64,000 bases of DNA from Symbiodinium natans (GCA_905221605.1 CAJNDS010002435.1:650777-714776); one strand, 5' to 3'; positions 9,886 to 21,313 are shown, numbered from the stretch's first letter. Notes: generated from the letters alone by a model not told the origin. Numbers and translations are program-made.

Positions 9886-12800
9886 ATGACGATTGGCATC
9901 GACCTCCTACGCAAAGACAAGGGCGGTGATCCCGAGGCTTGGTGGCCTTTTGTGTGATGTCTTGAACGCGTCAGGGTTTTGGGGTTGTGGGTTTGACGGA
10001 TTTTTCTGTGCTGTTGTCAAGAAGGCAGGTGTGCGGCGAAAGCCTATAGCCGTTTGGATGAAGTAGTTCTGGATGACTCACACTTGAAGCTGACTATAAG
10101 CCAGAAAGGGAGTCTTGCAGGGGCAGCAGTGCCAGCTTGCTCTGCGAGCGTGTCAGAGACTCCGAAAAAAATTCTGACACCAAGTCACCATCTCCTCATG
10201 TCACCCTAAACCCTAAACCCTAAACCCTAAACCCTAAACCCTAAACTCTATAAACCCTAAACCCGAAACCCTTTAGGCATGCTGGTTGAACGGGTTGTGG
10301 GAGCTCCAAATTGTAGAGGCGCTCTTCTGCGGTTGCGTCGCCGGTACCCGCCCCAGGGCACGGTAAGGAAGCAGTGTCCGTCCTGTAGCATAGGGGTCGG
10401 AATAATTACTAATGGTTTTCCCCTAGGGGTCCCTTTTCATTTATACAAGAATTCTCCCCGAAGCCCTATTCTAATTATGCAGGCCCCTAGATAAGTCACG
10501 CACAGGTTCTAGAGCTCCGGGGTGTCACCGCACACGTCACTCGCGGCGCAGGTGGTCCGGGAGTCCGAGCGACGGCGTTTCCGTGCCTCTGTTGCAACTG
10601 GACCCGACGACCCCGAACCCAAGACCACAAAGAGACTCCCTAAATAAAAGCCCACCCTGTCCTTCGCCGCACCCTCTGTTTCTCCAAACCCTAAGCCCTC
10701 AATCCCACACCCTCAAAACCCCTAATCCTAGGTAGGATAAGGGGGACCCTTAAAAGGGAACCCCTTCTTAACCCTCTTCTGGCTCTCTTAAACAGGGACC
10801 TTATTCAGAGGGTCTATATCCCCAAGGGTCCCCCTAATCCTCTCCCCTATCTAAAGTAACCTCAACCTTCCATGGAAGTTTGGCCTTGTTAATTTTGAAC
10901 GCTCTTCGGTCAGGGGGGGGGGGGCCCGTGGGGGCGGCCCGGAGACTGAAGCCTACACCCGAACCCCTGAACCCTAAATCCCTAGTCCTCAGCCATCCTA
11001 GGCCCCTTGAAGGTTTGGAAACCCTAAGCCCTAAGCCCTAAACCCTAAACCCTAAACCCTAAACCCTAAACCCTAAACCCTAAACCCTAAACCCTGCAAA
11101 ATCCCCCATAAGTTGTGCCCATGCCTTGGTAGGTGAGAGGGCAAGGGACCCCAAAAATCCCTAGCAGCCCCAAACTTGGGAGGTTTCCCCCTTTCCTCAC
11201 AGCTTCTTAAATGGGATTTCAGTACCCCCCTACTGTCATCCCTATTCAGGACTGCGAGTAGAAGGGGGAGCATCCCAAACCCTATACCTCAGCTGCTTTT
11301 GGGCTTGGGCTCCGTGTGGCTGTTCCAGCTACAGAATCGGTCCCTGATGGGTGGGGGGGGGGTTGGGGGGGGCGGGTTTAGTTGGGGCTTGGGGTTTAGG
11401 GTTTAGGGTTTAGGGCTTTTTTGCTGGGGAAACACAACCCCTTCAACTTTTCTGGGTGTCCTGACGCTTTTGAAGCGTACCGCCCTGAGACCCTCAACCG
11501 CTAAGACCTTGGCGAAAACGGGGGGGGGGGGGTACACACACATTCTTGGCCTCTGATGTCTTAGCGCCCCCCCAAACCCCCCTTTTTTTGGGGACCTTCC
11601 GACAAGTTGCCTCGGACGGGACCACCCTCAACCCTGAACCCCAAACCCCTAAACCCTAAGCCCAGCCGAAGGTGAAACCCAAGATTGTGGCCCTATAAAC
11701 CTAAACCCTACAAACCCTATAAACCCTACAAACCCTGCAAGCCCTATAAACCCTATAAACCCTATAACCCCTATAAACCTCATAAACCCTATAAACCCTA
11801 TAAACCTTCAAGCCCTATAGACCCAATAAACCCTCTAAACCCTTTAAACCCTATAAACCCTATGGACCCTCTAAACCCTCTAAACCCTTTAAACCCAAAA
11901 AAACCCTATGGACCCTATAAACCCTCGAAACCCTATAAACCCTATAAGCCCTTTGCGCCGAAGGTGACCCGAAGATTGTGGACCAAGTCCTCGAGCTGGA
12001 TGGTTTGTGGGCAGGCTCCTTAGCGCTTAGCCGCTGCTGCTCTTCTTCTGCGTTGCATTCCCCCAAGTCCTCTCAGAGAGCCTCTCAGGGTTTTAAGGCT
12101 TTAAGGTCTCAAGGTTGTAGGGTTTTAAGTGTTTTTTTTTCAGGTCTTTTTCAGGTTTTAAGGTCTCAAAGTTTTAAGGTTTCAGGGTTTTGCCGTAGTT
12201 TCATTTCTGTTTTTCGGGTTTAGGGTTTAGGGGTTTTTTCTGAGCTCCAAGAGCACGAAGGTCAAGCAAAAGTTCCAGCTGGATGAGAAGCGCAAGGAGG
12301 CGCGCCCCCGTCCAACCCCCACATGGGAAAATTTTACGAAAATGAGGGCCCCCCAATATAGAAGGGCCCCAAGAAGGTACCCCTAACTTCCGGAAACCCC
12401 CGGTTATGCTGGGACCCCGCCGGTTGAGGGTTGGGACTCTGGGCCCCCGTGCCCTTGCTTAAAGGACTCCGAAGTATGGGCCCTTATTATGTGTTAGTGT
12501 ATATAAGGGTTGTGTAGCAGGGGGGACCCAAATGAAGGGCCCATGCTTCGGATCCCCTAAAAGGCTTGAAGGTTGAGCCACTCTGTGCTGCTTTTAAGGA
12601 ACTCCTTAGGAGCGACTAGAATTTTGTAACCGTGCGGTTTAGGGGCTTAGGGGCTTAGGGCCTAGGGTTTAGGGCGGAGTATGGCCGCCCGGTTGCCGCG
12701 AGGTGAACAAGGTGCAAAGCCAAATCACCGAGAAGAAGAAAGCCTCCAAGGGGCAAGATAAGTGCCCGACTCTCAGAATCCCTAAACCCTAAACCCTAAA

Positions 12801-14691
12801 CCCTAAACCCTAAACCCTAACCCCTCAACCCCTTAAGACCTAAACTCCCCCTAAGCCCTCAGCCCTAAGCCCTAAGCCCGCAAGCCCTAACCGGTTTAGG
12901 TTTAGGGTTTAGGGTTTAGGGTTTAGGGTTTAGGGTTTTAGGGTTTAGGATTTAGTCACTCCCCCCCCCCTCCCCCCCTACGCAAAAATAGGAGCTCTTT
13001 CACCTATCAGGTTTCAGGTTTCAGGCTTCTCTTGTCGGAGCCGAACCCTAAACCCTAAACCCTACACCCTACACCCCAAACCCTGTACCCTAAATTCCTT
13101 CCCTTTGCCTCGCCTCGTGATGGCGACCGACCCCTCGGCCCCTTGGTTCTTCTGGGCTTAGGGGGTTTAGGGTTTAGGGTTTAGGGTTTAGGGCTCTGAG
13201 CAAAGAAGCAGCACACTAGCCAGCCCTTACCCTTGAGCAACCCCGAGAACGTAAGCACGAAACCCCGAAGCCGAAGCCACCCCAATGTGCAATAGTAGCC
13301 CCCCCCCCTAAATTCTGTTACGCTTCGGCCTTTCGAAGATTTTTTTGGGTAGGAAATCCCGAGACCCAAACCCTACAACCCTAAACTCTATAACCTTAAA
13401 CCCTAAAACCCCTCAACCCGAAAAGTCTGGGAACCATCCCTCAGGTGAAGACCTGCTGCAGCAGAAGACGGCCCTCGAGGCCGTTCAGGGTCTAGGGTTT
13501 AGGGTTTAGGTTTTAGGGTTTAGGGTTTAGGGTTCAGCAACTGACGTCCAAGCTTTCACTTGGGCCAGGAGCTGTATGCTGAGTTCGTGCAGAAAAACTT
13601 ACCCACCCACGAAGAGAATTCCATAACATGAAGAAAATACGAAAAAATAGCTTGCTTCTTCACATGCGACAAGACGCACGACGACACCTTTACCCAGAAC
13701 TATAAACCCTGGGCCCTGTTAAGCCCTAAGCCCTGCGCCCACCCTCAAACCCCAGGCCCTCACATTAAGCCCTGGGCGCGCCCACCTTAAGGCTACTTGT
13801 GTTTTTTTGCCTTGAACCCTAAACCCAAAATCACCGAAACCATCTGACTTACCAAGTACTGATGCGCACATGTAATGGTCCCGAAGCCCTAAACCCTGAA
13901 CCCTAAACCCTACGCTTTATGTCCTCACCGCGAATCTTCCCAGGGCGAGGCAGCAGATTTCGAGAAGGTCGTGGACGAGACCCAAGCCAAGAGGGCGCAC
14001 GGGTGAAGGGGGGGGGGGGGAAGGGGGGACGGGGGGAAGGGTTTAGGGTTTAGGGTTTAGGGTTTTGGGTTTAGGGTTTAGGGTTTAGGGTTGTTTGGTC
14101 TTAAGCCCTGACCCCCAGGCCCAGGACCCCCCAACCCTACAAGCCCCAAGCAGCGAAAAGGAGACTGGGCTCTTCTGAAATGCCTGGAGTTTCGGAGTTG
14201 GGGGCTTTGCAAGTATCGGAGGTTCGGGGCTCTAGGGTTGAGGGCTTAGGGCTTTGGGCCGTAAACCCTAAACCCTAAACCCTAAACCCTAAACCCTAAA
14301 CCCTCAACCCTCAACCCTAAACCCTAAACCCTACACCCTCAACCCTAAACCCTAAACCCTAAACCCCAAACCCTAAACCCTAAGCCCTAAACCCTCAACC
14401 CTCAACCCTAAACCTTCAATTCTCAACCCTCAACCCTCAACCCTAAACCCTAAACCCTGAACCCGGCATGGCAGGACAAGCTCCTCGGTGCCATCGGAAA
14501 TCTCGCCGCGCACCCAGTAAAGCCACGCGTCAAATCTAGGGTTCAGGGTTTATTGTTTAGGGTCTCGGGTTTAGGGTTTAGGGTTTAGGGTATAGGTATT
14601 TAAGGCCTTTCTTGGCCTTAGCCCTCAACGAGACCCGAAAAAGGTGCACGACACCGTGCCGGTCTCCCAAGACGAGGACGCGGACAACAAG
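9886..14691 (+). CDS. SARS1: Seryl-tRNA synthetase, N-terminal tRNA-binding arm (nine exons)
   Basis: SerRS charges tRNA-Ser with serine in the cytosol. Exons 9886-9936, 10552-10582, 11964-12010, 12261-12299, 12703-12757, 13445-13488, 13944-13994, 14475-14504 and 14644-14691 sum to 396 nt, exactly 132 codons in frame. The start MTIGIDLLRKDKGGDPE matches the eukaryotic SerRS N-terminus. VRESERRRF, DPKIVDQVLELD, the coiled-coil QLDEKRKEVNK, LLGAIGNL and VHDTVPVSQDEDADNK follow in family order. Donors are GC at six sites and GT at 10583; acceptors are AG|G. Junctions at 12757 and 13488 are ambiguous (AT/GA and GG donors). Introns contain telomeric arrays and small hairpin elements. I could not find the catalytic domain (class II motifs 1-3) downstream, so the gene is either truncated or continues through very long introns. 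Confidence 0.85.
10204..10272. repeat. CCCTAAA array in SerRS intron 1
   Basis: Nine CCCTAAA-type units lie between SerRS exon 1 (ends 9936) and exon 2 (starts 10552). Confidence 0.85.
10734..10841. mobile_element. Small inverted-repeat element in SerRS intron 2
   Basis: The 18 bases at 10734-10751 (AGGATAAGGGGGACCCTT) match the reverse complement of 10824-10841 at 17 positions and enclose about 70 bp. The termini resemble those of the element at 9729-9864 (GGGACCCTT core), suggesting one family. A weaker similar hairpin is at about 10391-10493 in intron 1. Confidence 0.55.
11022..11096. repeat. CCCTAAA array in SerRS intron 2
   Basis: Ten CCCTAAA units, in the same long intron as the (CCCTATAAA)n block. 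Short TTTAGGG units also occur at 11390-11418. The surrounding 10860-11020 and 11420-11640 are unique or C-rich without a recognised exon. Confidence 0.85.
11663..11950. repeat. (CCCTATAAA)n array framed by a duplicated SerRS exon edge
   Basis: A 9-bp CCCTATAAA repeat and variants (CCCTACAAA, CCCTCTAAA) fills 11690-11950. Immediately before it, 11663-11690 is a diverged copy of the acceptor and first codons of SerRS exon 3: GCCGAAGGTGA...AAGATTGTGG also occurs at 11957-11981. The open frame across the array (KPY repeats) is a consequence of the 9-bp period. Confidence 0.75.
12464..12555. mobile_element. Small inverted-repeat element in SerRS intron 4
   Basis: About 22 bp at 12464-12485 (core TCCGAAGTATGGGCCCTT) pair with the reverse complement of 12535-12555 with one gap and one mismatch. 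It is another hairpin-forming element of about 90 bp, with a different terminal sequence from the two upstream ones. Confidence 0.5.
12778..13196. repeat. Alternating telomeric tracts in SerRS intron 5
   Basis: CCCTAAA (12778-12850), TTTAGGG (12894-12955), CCCTAAA (13042-13085) and TTTAGGG (13155-13195) alternate within one intron between exons ending 12757 and starting 13445. A further TTTAGGG tract (13490-13535) begins directly at the donor of exon 6. Confidence 0.8.
14038..14600. repeat. Telomeric tracts around SerRS exon 8
   Basis: TTTAGGG (14038-14095) and a long CCCTAAA array with CCCTCAA variants (14266-14466) lie in intron 7. TTTAGGG (14537-14595) nearly fills the 139-nt intron between exon 8 (ends 14504) and exon 9 (starts 14644). 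This is the innermost telomeric tract in the window. Confidence 0.85.
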
Positions 14692-14704
14692 GCAATCGGC
14701 GAAT

Positions 14705-14744
<40 letters not shown>

Positions 14745-15061
14745 CTCTCTCTCTCTCTCTCTTTCTCTCTTTCTCTCTTTCTCTCTTTCTCTCTTCTCGC
14801 TCCTTCTCTCCTCTTCTCTCTCTCTCCCCTCTCTCTCTCCCTTCTCTCTCCTTCTCTCTCCTTCTCTCTCCTTCTCTCTCTCCTTCTCTCTCTCCTTCTC
14901 TCTCTCCTTCTCTCTCTCCTTCTCTCTCTCCTTCTCTCTCTCCTTCTCTCTCTCCTTCTCTCTCTCCTTCTCTCTCTCCTTCTCTCTCTCCTTCTCTCTC
15001 TCCTTCTCTCTCTCCTTCTCTCTCTCCTTCTCTCTCTCCTTCTCTCTCTCCTTCTCTCTCT

Positions 15062-15103
<42 letters not shown>

Positions 15104-15532
15104 CTTCTCTCTCTCCTTCTCTCTCTCCTTCTCTCTCTCCTTCTCTCTCTCCTTCTCTCTCTCCTTCTCTCTCTCCTTCTCTCTCTCCTTCTCTCTCTCC
15201 TTCTCTCTCTCCTTCTCTCTCTCCTTCTCTCTCTCCTTCTCTCTCTCTTTCTCTCTCTCCTTCTCTCTCTCCTTCTCTCTCTCCTTCTCTCTCTCCTTCT
15301 CTCTCTCCTTCTCTCTCTCCTTCTCTCTCTCCTTCTCTCTCTCCTTCTCTCTCTCCTTCTCTCTCTCCTTCTCTCTCTCCTTCTCTCTCTCCTTCTCTCT
15401 CTCCTTCTCTCTCTCCTTCTCTTTCTCTCTTTCTCTCTTTCTCTCTTTCTCTCTTTCTCTCTTTCTCTCTTTCTCTCTTTCTCTCTTTCTCTCTTTCTCT
15501 CTTTCTCTCTTTCTCTCTTTCTCTCTTCTATA

Positions 15533-15562
<30 letters not shown>
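14705..15562. repeat. Poly-T followed by 0.8-kb CT-rich array
   Basis: About 38 T residues (14706-14744) lead into CT microsatellite. Outer blocks have an 8-bp TTTCTCTC unit (14760-14800 and about 15420-15525); the interior has a 12-bp TCTCTCTCCTTC unit repeated more than 40 times. It lies immediately after the GC donor of SerRS exon 9, so it would be intronic. The long Leu-Ser-Pro or Arg-Glu frames across it are artefacts. Confidence 0.85.
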
Positions 15563-15564
<2 letters not shown>

Positions 15565-16280
15565 GGACCACGAACGCGGGCGTTCAATGCGAGAGCGGAG
15601 GGCAGGGGATGCCCTCTGCCCTTCATTCCCAGCAGAAGAAGAACAGAAAGAGCGCAGGGTCTCCCAGGTATTGGCCCGCGTGCGCCCTGAAAGAAGGAAC
15701 CAAAGAAAGAACGTGAAAGAGAAGCCCTATTCTGTTCCTACGTTGCAGCAAGCCATGCTCACAAGCCTTCCTCTGTGCACTCTCGTCGCGCTAGTGCTGG
15801 CCTAAGGATACAAGGCAAAAACACGGGTGGCATCTATGAGCAGCTCAACGACTGGCTGGTGAAAACATGGAATCTCTCAGAACGGGACCGCTGATTGGAC
15901 GGATGCATTGCGTAGCGTTTAGCCATCAAGCGCTGAGAGTGCAGACTTCCCGGACCCTGACCCCAAACTGTTTTGAAACCTTTCTTTTTTGGTGGATAAC
16001 AAAGTGCCGCAAGTGAGCCCCGAAACCTCCAGGAGCATGGCCTCGCCTGGCAAGTCAGCAACGACCAGCCCCTTGACAGGATTGTCATGCTTAACGCTGG
16101 ATGTGGGCAAAAATTCGGAGTCGGGTGTGTTCGGGGGCTGGCTACGTGATACCGCGCTGCTACAGTATCACATGGCGTCCGAAGTCATGCAAGCTGTTGT
16201 TGTACTGGTAACAAGGAGAAGCAGTGTGTCTGTGCACGCCTGTACATATAGTCACGAGGTTGGGGTCCCGGTCAACGAAG

Positions 16281-16314
<34 letters not shown>

Positions 16315-18290
16315 CACAGCATTTCGTAAAGTTTTGAGCTACGACAACCCTGGTGATTGGCATAGCTTTGGTACACAACTGTTTGCCCGCCTTCTGTGCA
16401 TATCCTTAGCGTTGCAACATCCCCAGCCCACGCATCGATGGCATCGATGATGCTTCTGCAAGGGTGTTTGTTTGTTTGTGTGTGGGTCTGTGTGTGGGTC
16501 AGAGCGCTTGATGTGGCTTTTGCAAGTGTGTGAAAGACACCGTCCGCCCCTGGCTTGAGACGAGCTGAGTACTAGTGTTTCTTGGTCTTGAACCAATGTC
16601 TCTGGCAACAGGCCAGTTCTGCTGCAAGAGGTTTCAGGTCCGCGCATGTAGAAGTGGTGGTTACGCACTTGACCGGCAATCAAAAAACAACGTGAGCCCG
16701 TCGTTTCCGACAAGCCAGCATCGTATGAGAGGGACCCTCAACACAAAATCCTGAAAGCTGAACCTTCAGCCCCAAGCAAGAAGGGAACCCGAAGGGGGCT
16801 AACCCTAAGCGCTAAGCCTAAATTGTTGCTGAAAAGCCTAAGAAGTCACATCGCCATCGAAAGTGCTTTTAAGTATCAGCACAGATGATGATTTGGACGC
16901 TGCTGTCAGTGCGCGAAGCGTCGGCCGAAACACAAGGACACGCAGCCAGAAGCACAGACAAGGACGTCACAAGCGAAACAAGGCGCAAGCGCCCCAGAAA
17001 CTCACAGGTGAGAAGCGACCAGTGTCCAGGTCACGACGGGGCGCTTCAAGGGACGGCGTTCGTTCGTCTTTCTGGGTGCTTGTTGGGGAAACAGATCTCC
17101 TTGAGAGTGTGCGAGGCATCTCGTTCGCACCTCGAGCTAGAACAGTTCATCCTGAATGCTAGGCACCAGGTTCACACGCAGGGCGGTTCGCCCAGCTATG
17201 CAGGGGACAAAACATATGGCCCTCATGCGAACTTGCCAAAATAGAGAGCTTGTCCAGGCAATGCCGGATCTTACAGCAACCCTCAGGGTTTAAAAGTTAC
17301 TCCGCGAGCAGCGCGGCCCCGCACTGCCAGCGCTTGGCCATTTGGCCCTTTTTCTGAAGATCGCCGTCCCTGTGCTGCCTGTGCTTGACATCATGTTCCT
17401 CCGAAGTCAGTACAAAGCGTGAAGCTTCCCAGACCAGGCAGTGCGGCTGCTGCGGGCACTACTCCTGGTACGGCCTTGGGCCGCTCAAGGTGCGCAGGGT
17501 GAGGTCCGGTGAGGTTTCAAGGGGTTCCTGATCACCCAGGAGAGATCCAAGGTTAAAGTGGCGAGGTTTCCGAGGTTCGAGGTGAGTTTCTCAGGGTTGC
17601 CAAGGAGATCCAAGGCTCGACCCTAAGCCAAGTTATTTTGGGTTTTGCGTGCGACGAGAGGCCGCACACATAAAAGTACCCAATCGCGCAGGGCGGATCA
17701 CACCCAAAGTCTTCGGTGTGCCCTTGGAGCGTTGCAGAGTATCTGAGCCTGCTGGCTCAGCTCCGGCTTCCTGCTGGGCTGATACAAACAGATCCCAAGG
17801 GCCAGCTATTAGTTTTGGTCTCGGACCGCCCAAAATGCGAAAACCATGCCCGCAGAGATCATCGCCGCTCAAGTTTGATCAACCCGTGACAGTTTGGGTC
17901 TTCTTTGTTGGGGGCTTTTTTCTGCATTCGGAGCCAAAGGGGCGTCTACAAGGACGCTACTCACACTTTCCCCTCTGCAGCTTACAGTTGCCGGCCTCCA
18001 AGATTGCCTGGACCACTGGCTCCAAAACGCCCCGGCAGCCTCAATGCCATTGTCTGCAGTCCCTGCCCCCTGCACCTTTCTCGTTTCTACCGGGGTTCGC
18101 ATGGTCTGCCTGTCACTTTTCGAGGATCCCAACCCAAGCCCACTGAGGGCACAACCAGGCTTGACGCGCTTAGCATGCGTTTGGACTTTGGACGCATGGT
18201 GATTCAGCCCAGGGTAAGTGCAAATCGCCGTGCCAGGAGCACCATCGCTTGTGCGACCGCTCCTGGACGATGGGGGAGATGGCCTCGCAA
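15563..18290. other. Non-repetitive sequence, no gene identified
   Basis: Unique, GC-moderate sequence with a poly-C run at 16281-16313. Several open stretches exist (for example around 17010-17160) but I could not link them by splice phase or recognise a family. In particular I looked here for SerRS catalytic motifs and saw none. Confidence 0.4.
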
Positions 18291-18300
18291 CCTGCCTCCT

Positions 18301-18393
18301 CATTTCAGCTTCAGGGCGATGCAGCCAAAATCCTTCAAGAACTGCGCGCTAAACCAGTTCCAGGCTTTTGCCTGCTCTTTCAGCATTTGAAAG
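18301..18393 (+). CDS. Exon-like segment, unidentified
   Basis: After acceptor CATTTCAG the frame reads LQGDAAKILQELRAKPVPGF then CLLFQHLKAG, closing at a possible GT donor (GG|GTATGG). Composition is coding-like (amphipathic helix). Another short candidate immediately upstream (18238-18280) reads EHHRLCDRSWTMGE. The family is not recognised. Confidence 0.35.
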
Positions 18394-18639
18394 CAGGGTA
18401 TGGTGAGAAGCACGTCCTCCGAGCGGCCGTGCGGCACGCATTGGGGTCGGACCGTGTGCAGTCACCGTTTTTCTGGCGTATGTCGGTATTGGTTCCTTTT
18501 TGAGTCAGAAGGTTGCCGTGTTCAGAGTAGGATAATGTAGGGTGCTGCGGCAGCGAACGAACTACAGTGTGCGTTGTCTGCATTGGTGCCTCCATGTTCG
18601 TCATCTACTCACGCAGATGCGCAGGGGACACAACAGACA

Positions 18640-19142
18640 CTCACAGTTCGTGAGCTTGAGTCTAAGTTGTGGCAGCAGGAAATTGAAAATAAGGACGATA
18701 AGCAAGAGAACTGACCATTTTCCCTTAGCCGAATTGCAAGACAGAGGAATGGCTGTCCGATCGGCAATGGCACGTTCAAGGCGGGCTGTAGCCCTCCTTT
18801 CATCATCTTGAGATACGGGCACTTGTGTCCTGCCAGTGCTTCGCATGTTCTTCAGGGAGTTGCCTCATCTGAGCTTTTGGACTACTTTGCGGAGGCTTGA
18901 GGTGGAGCTGTGTGAAGCCCATGTTTCTGGTTTGAGGTTTACGACCCGGCAGTATGTGATACTCCAGACCTTGCATGTACCGTGTGATACCGTCGACTTA
19001 CAAGCTTAAACCTGCCGCTTTCCCAACATGGCACTTCGTGACTTCGTGACTTCGTGCCGAGACCAGGCCCGAGGCACAGAGGGGGAGAACAACATGGGAA
19101 AGCTGACGATGCAACTGGCCCCTCTGCCAGCGAAGAAGGAAC
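18640..19142 (+). CDS. Exon-like segments with coiled-coil character, unidentified
   Basis: Two candidates. About 18647-18708 reads VRELESKLWQQEIENKDDKQ, a charged heptad-like helix. About 19078-19142, after acceptor GGCACAGAG|G, reads GENNMGKLTMQLAPLPAKKE. Both could belong to one + strand gene but their mutual phase was not established. Confidence 0.3.
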
Positions 19143-19346
19143 GGCAAGAGCCTTTCTCGAGTTGCGTCGGGGGACTTCTCAAATGATTTTGTTTGGGGCG
19201 CTTTCTGGGGCTGGGCGTACAGGGCTTGGGCTTGAAAAGGCCAAGCCCCTCAAAATGGACTTAAGGTGCCCCTGCAGAGCCTCGAAGTCAAATTGCTGAT
19301 GCTCAGGCACGGTTCATGACCAACGAGTGCGGCTGGACACTGCAGG

Positions 19347-19544
19347 CAACGTGGGATCTTGTGGGGCAATCTCCGCCAATCAGGGATGTGTTCAGCAACC
19401 ACATGGCTGCGAGAGACAGTGCGTTTCGGAAGCGCTCTTGTGTGCCAATTTGCTCGTTGCTAGTGGAGCTGGCAGAAACAGGTCTGTGATGCCAGCAACC
19501 TGGGCTACAAGGGCGAGATCCGAGAGCAGCAGATGAAGTTCAAG
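19347..19544 (+). CDS. Two adjacent exon-like segments, unidentified
   Basis: Segment 19347-19436 follows CACTGCAG|G and reads ATWDLVGQSPPIRDVFSNHM with AARDSAFRK following. Segment 19482-19544 follows AAACAG|G, reads VCDASNLGYKGEIREQQMKF and K, and stops at a GC donor (AAG|GCGACT). Splice sites fit the local rules and both are in phase 0 at the start. GYKGEIREQQMKF resembles FGRRGDKREQQLVF in the segment near 21582, hinting at a repeated domain. Function unknown. Confidence 0.4.
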
Positions 19545-20173
19545 GCGACTTTCAGCACTTCAGTCGGGCTTTACCCTGGCGACAGCAGAAAGGAAACGAC
19601 CGAGAAGAGGGTGTTGCCCAGCTGAAACTGCAGCATCGTGGCCTCCACATACCAAGCCCCGGCTCAAAAGCAGCAAAAGAACAGTCCGAGGGATCAAAGA
19701 GGTCTAGCGTGTTCAGGAACTGAGTCCTTGCCTGAGCCTTTGCTCTTCAAACCTAACGCACCTTTGAACTTTAGTCCTGGCAACCAGCTCATGGCAAGCG
19801 AGAACCAATTCACAAGAGAACTGGCTGAGCCCGGTATGCCCCGAGAGTGGTAGCCGAAAGCTTCTGGAGCGCAGGCCCCCCACCCGCTGAACCTGGTGGC
19901 CCCGCTGGTGATGATCGAGCTACGCCAGGTCACGGGGTTTTGGGAGGGCGCAGGATTTCAATCTGATGTCTTAAGAGGAAGCTGAGGCTGCTAAAGCTGG
20001 GTTCTTTCCGGTTTTCGTTGGCCAGGGCCTTTCCCTCAAGGTGAGCCTTTCTCCAAAACCGCCCAAAGAAGTGCACGTCGCAATTGGGGAACACGGATGA
20101 GGATTGTCTTGAGCCCCATTCCTCCACCCCCAGCCCCTCTTGGCAACGGATGCGATGATGCGGTCATCGCCAG

Positions 20174-20232
20174 GTTGGATACATTGAGATCAACGGGACC
20201 AATTCGCAGGATGGGGGCAACGTGCAGCGTGA
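20174..20232 (+). CDS. Exon-like segment with GYIEING motif, unidentified
   Basis: After acceptor CGCCAG|G the frame reads VGYIEINGTNSQDGGNV. The segment at 21948-21994 reads AGYVEINGLHDAGDTK, a clearly related module. Two related exons about 1.8 kb apart suggest an internally repeated protein. Confidence 0.35.
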
Positions 20233-21117
20233 TCTGTCGTGGTAACGATCGACTATGGGGTGGGCTTTTGGGGTTCGGCCCCAAGCTGTGACAGGACATC
20301 TTCGCCAAGCTGAACAGCTTCTTCACAAGCAAGTGGAATGCAACTGAAATGAAGGCCACACGGCGCACACACTTCCTGCATGTAAACGCATGTCTGCTGA
20401 AAGCATGCGGACAGTTGGCGGGCATGGCTGTGTCCAGCTGCGTGATGTTTTGGCAAGCACTACGTATGCTATCAGAAGTCTAAAGGTGGGAGGCCATCGA
20501 CATCGTACATGAGCTTTGCTTGCTGTGTCCGCGGGCAGCGATGTCTGTTTCCGTTGGTTAACGTGCCTCCCTTCTCGAAAGACGCAGCTCACGGCGCGAA
20601 ACGGCATGCACCCTTTTCTACGCGGAACGGCAGGCGGACCCCGACTACTGCGACATGAAGTATCGAACCAAAGCATTCAAGAGCCGTGGAAGTGAGGGAG
20701 AGCGCCAGGGCTGCAAGGGAGGTGCTTCCTCCCCAAAAACATCCAAAAACAATCCCGCGAATTCTCTCGTTCATGATGCCCCCCTACCCCTCTCTACCGC
20801 TCTCTTTCAAATTAGAGAAGCTGGAGGTGGGGTCTTGGGTAGGGACCCACATTCGCCGACTAATGCAGGAACAACATGGGCCTGCGGACGATGGAGCTCG
20901 TGGACTTCATGGTGAAGGATTTCTGCCCGGTGTTCGCACCCTCAGCCCCATCTGCCCTCGGCGGCTTCCTCAGGAATGCCAGTGGACCATGGTTACCTGC
21001 AACGGTGGCAACTCAGTCAAATCATGGGGAATCAGCGGACGTGCGAGCAGAGGATAATGTTTGTTCTTCCCTACATTCGGTGTGGGGTTGTTCGATTTTA
21101 AACTCAACTCTTCTCCT

Positions 21118-21313
21118 CGCCCGGTCTACTCCTAGAGACTCCCTGGAGCCCAACCCCAGAGACTCCCTGGAGTGCCCAACCCTGCAGTGCTTAATTCTGG
21201 AGTGCCCAATTTCAGAGACCCTAGAGTGCCCAACCCGGAGACTCCCTGGAGTGCCCAACCCCAGAGACTGGAGTGCCCAACCCCAGAGCGTCCCTGGAGT
21301 GCCCAACCCCAGT
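21118..21313. repeat. 26-bp tandem repeat
   Basis: GACTCCCTGGAGTGCCCAAC followed by CCAGA-type bases repeats about seven times with indels and point changes between 21118 and 21313. It lies between exon-like islands, probably in an intron. Confidence 0.75.

Noticed and set aside
11685-12023. 112-codon frame of KPY repeats
   Set aside because: Generated by the 9-bp (CCCTATAAA)n array; only its last part overlaps a real SerRS exon, in another frame.
14612-15805. Long open frames (over 300 codons, both strands) across the CT-rich array
   Set aside because: They are pure products of 8- and 12-bp microsatellites (Leu-Ser-Pro or Arg-Glu periodicity) downstream of a SerRS donor; no independent coding signal.
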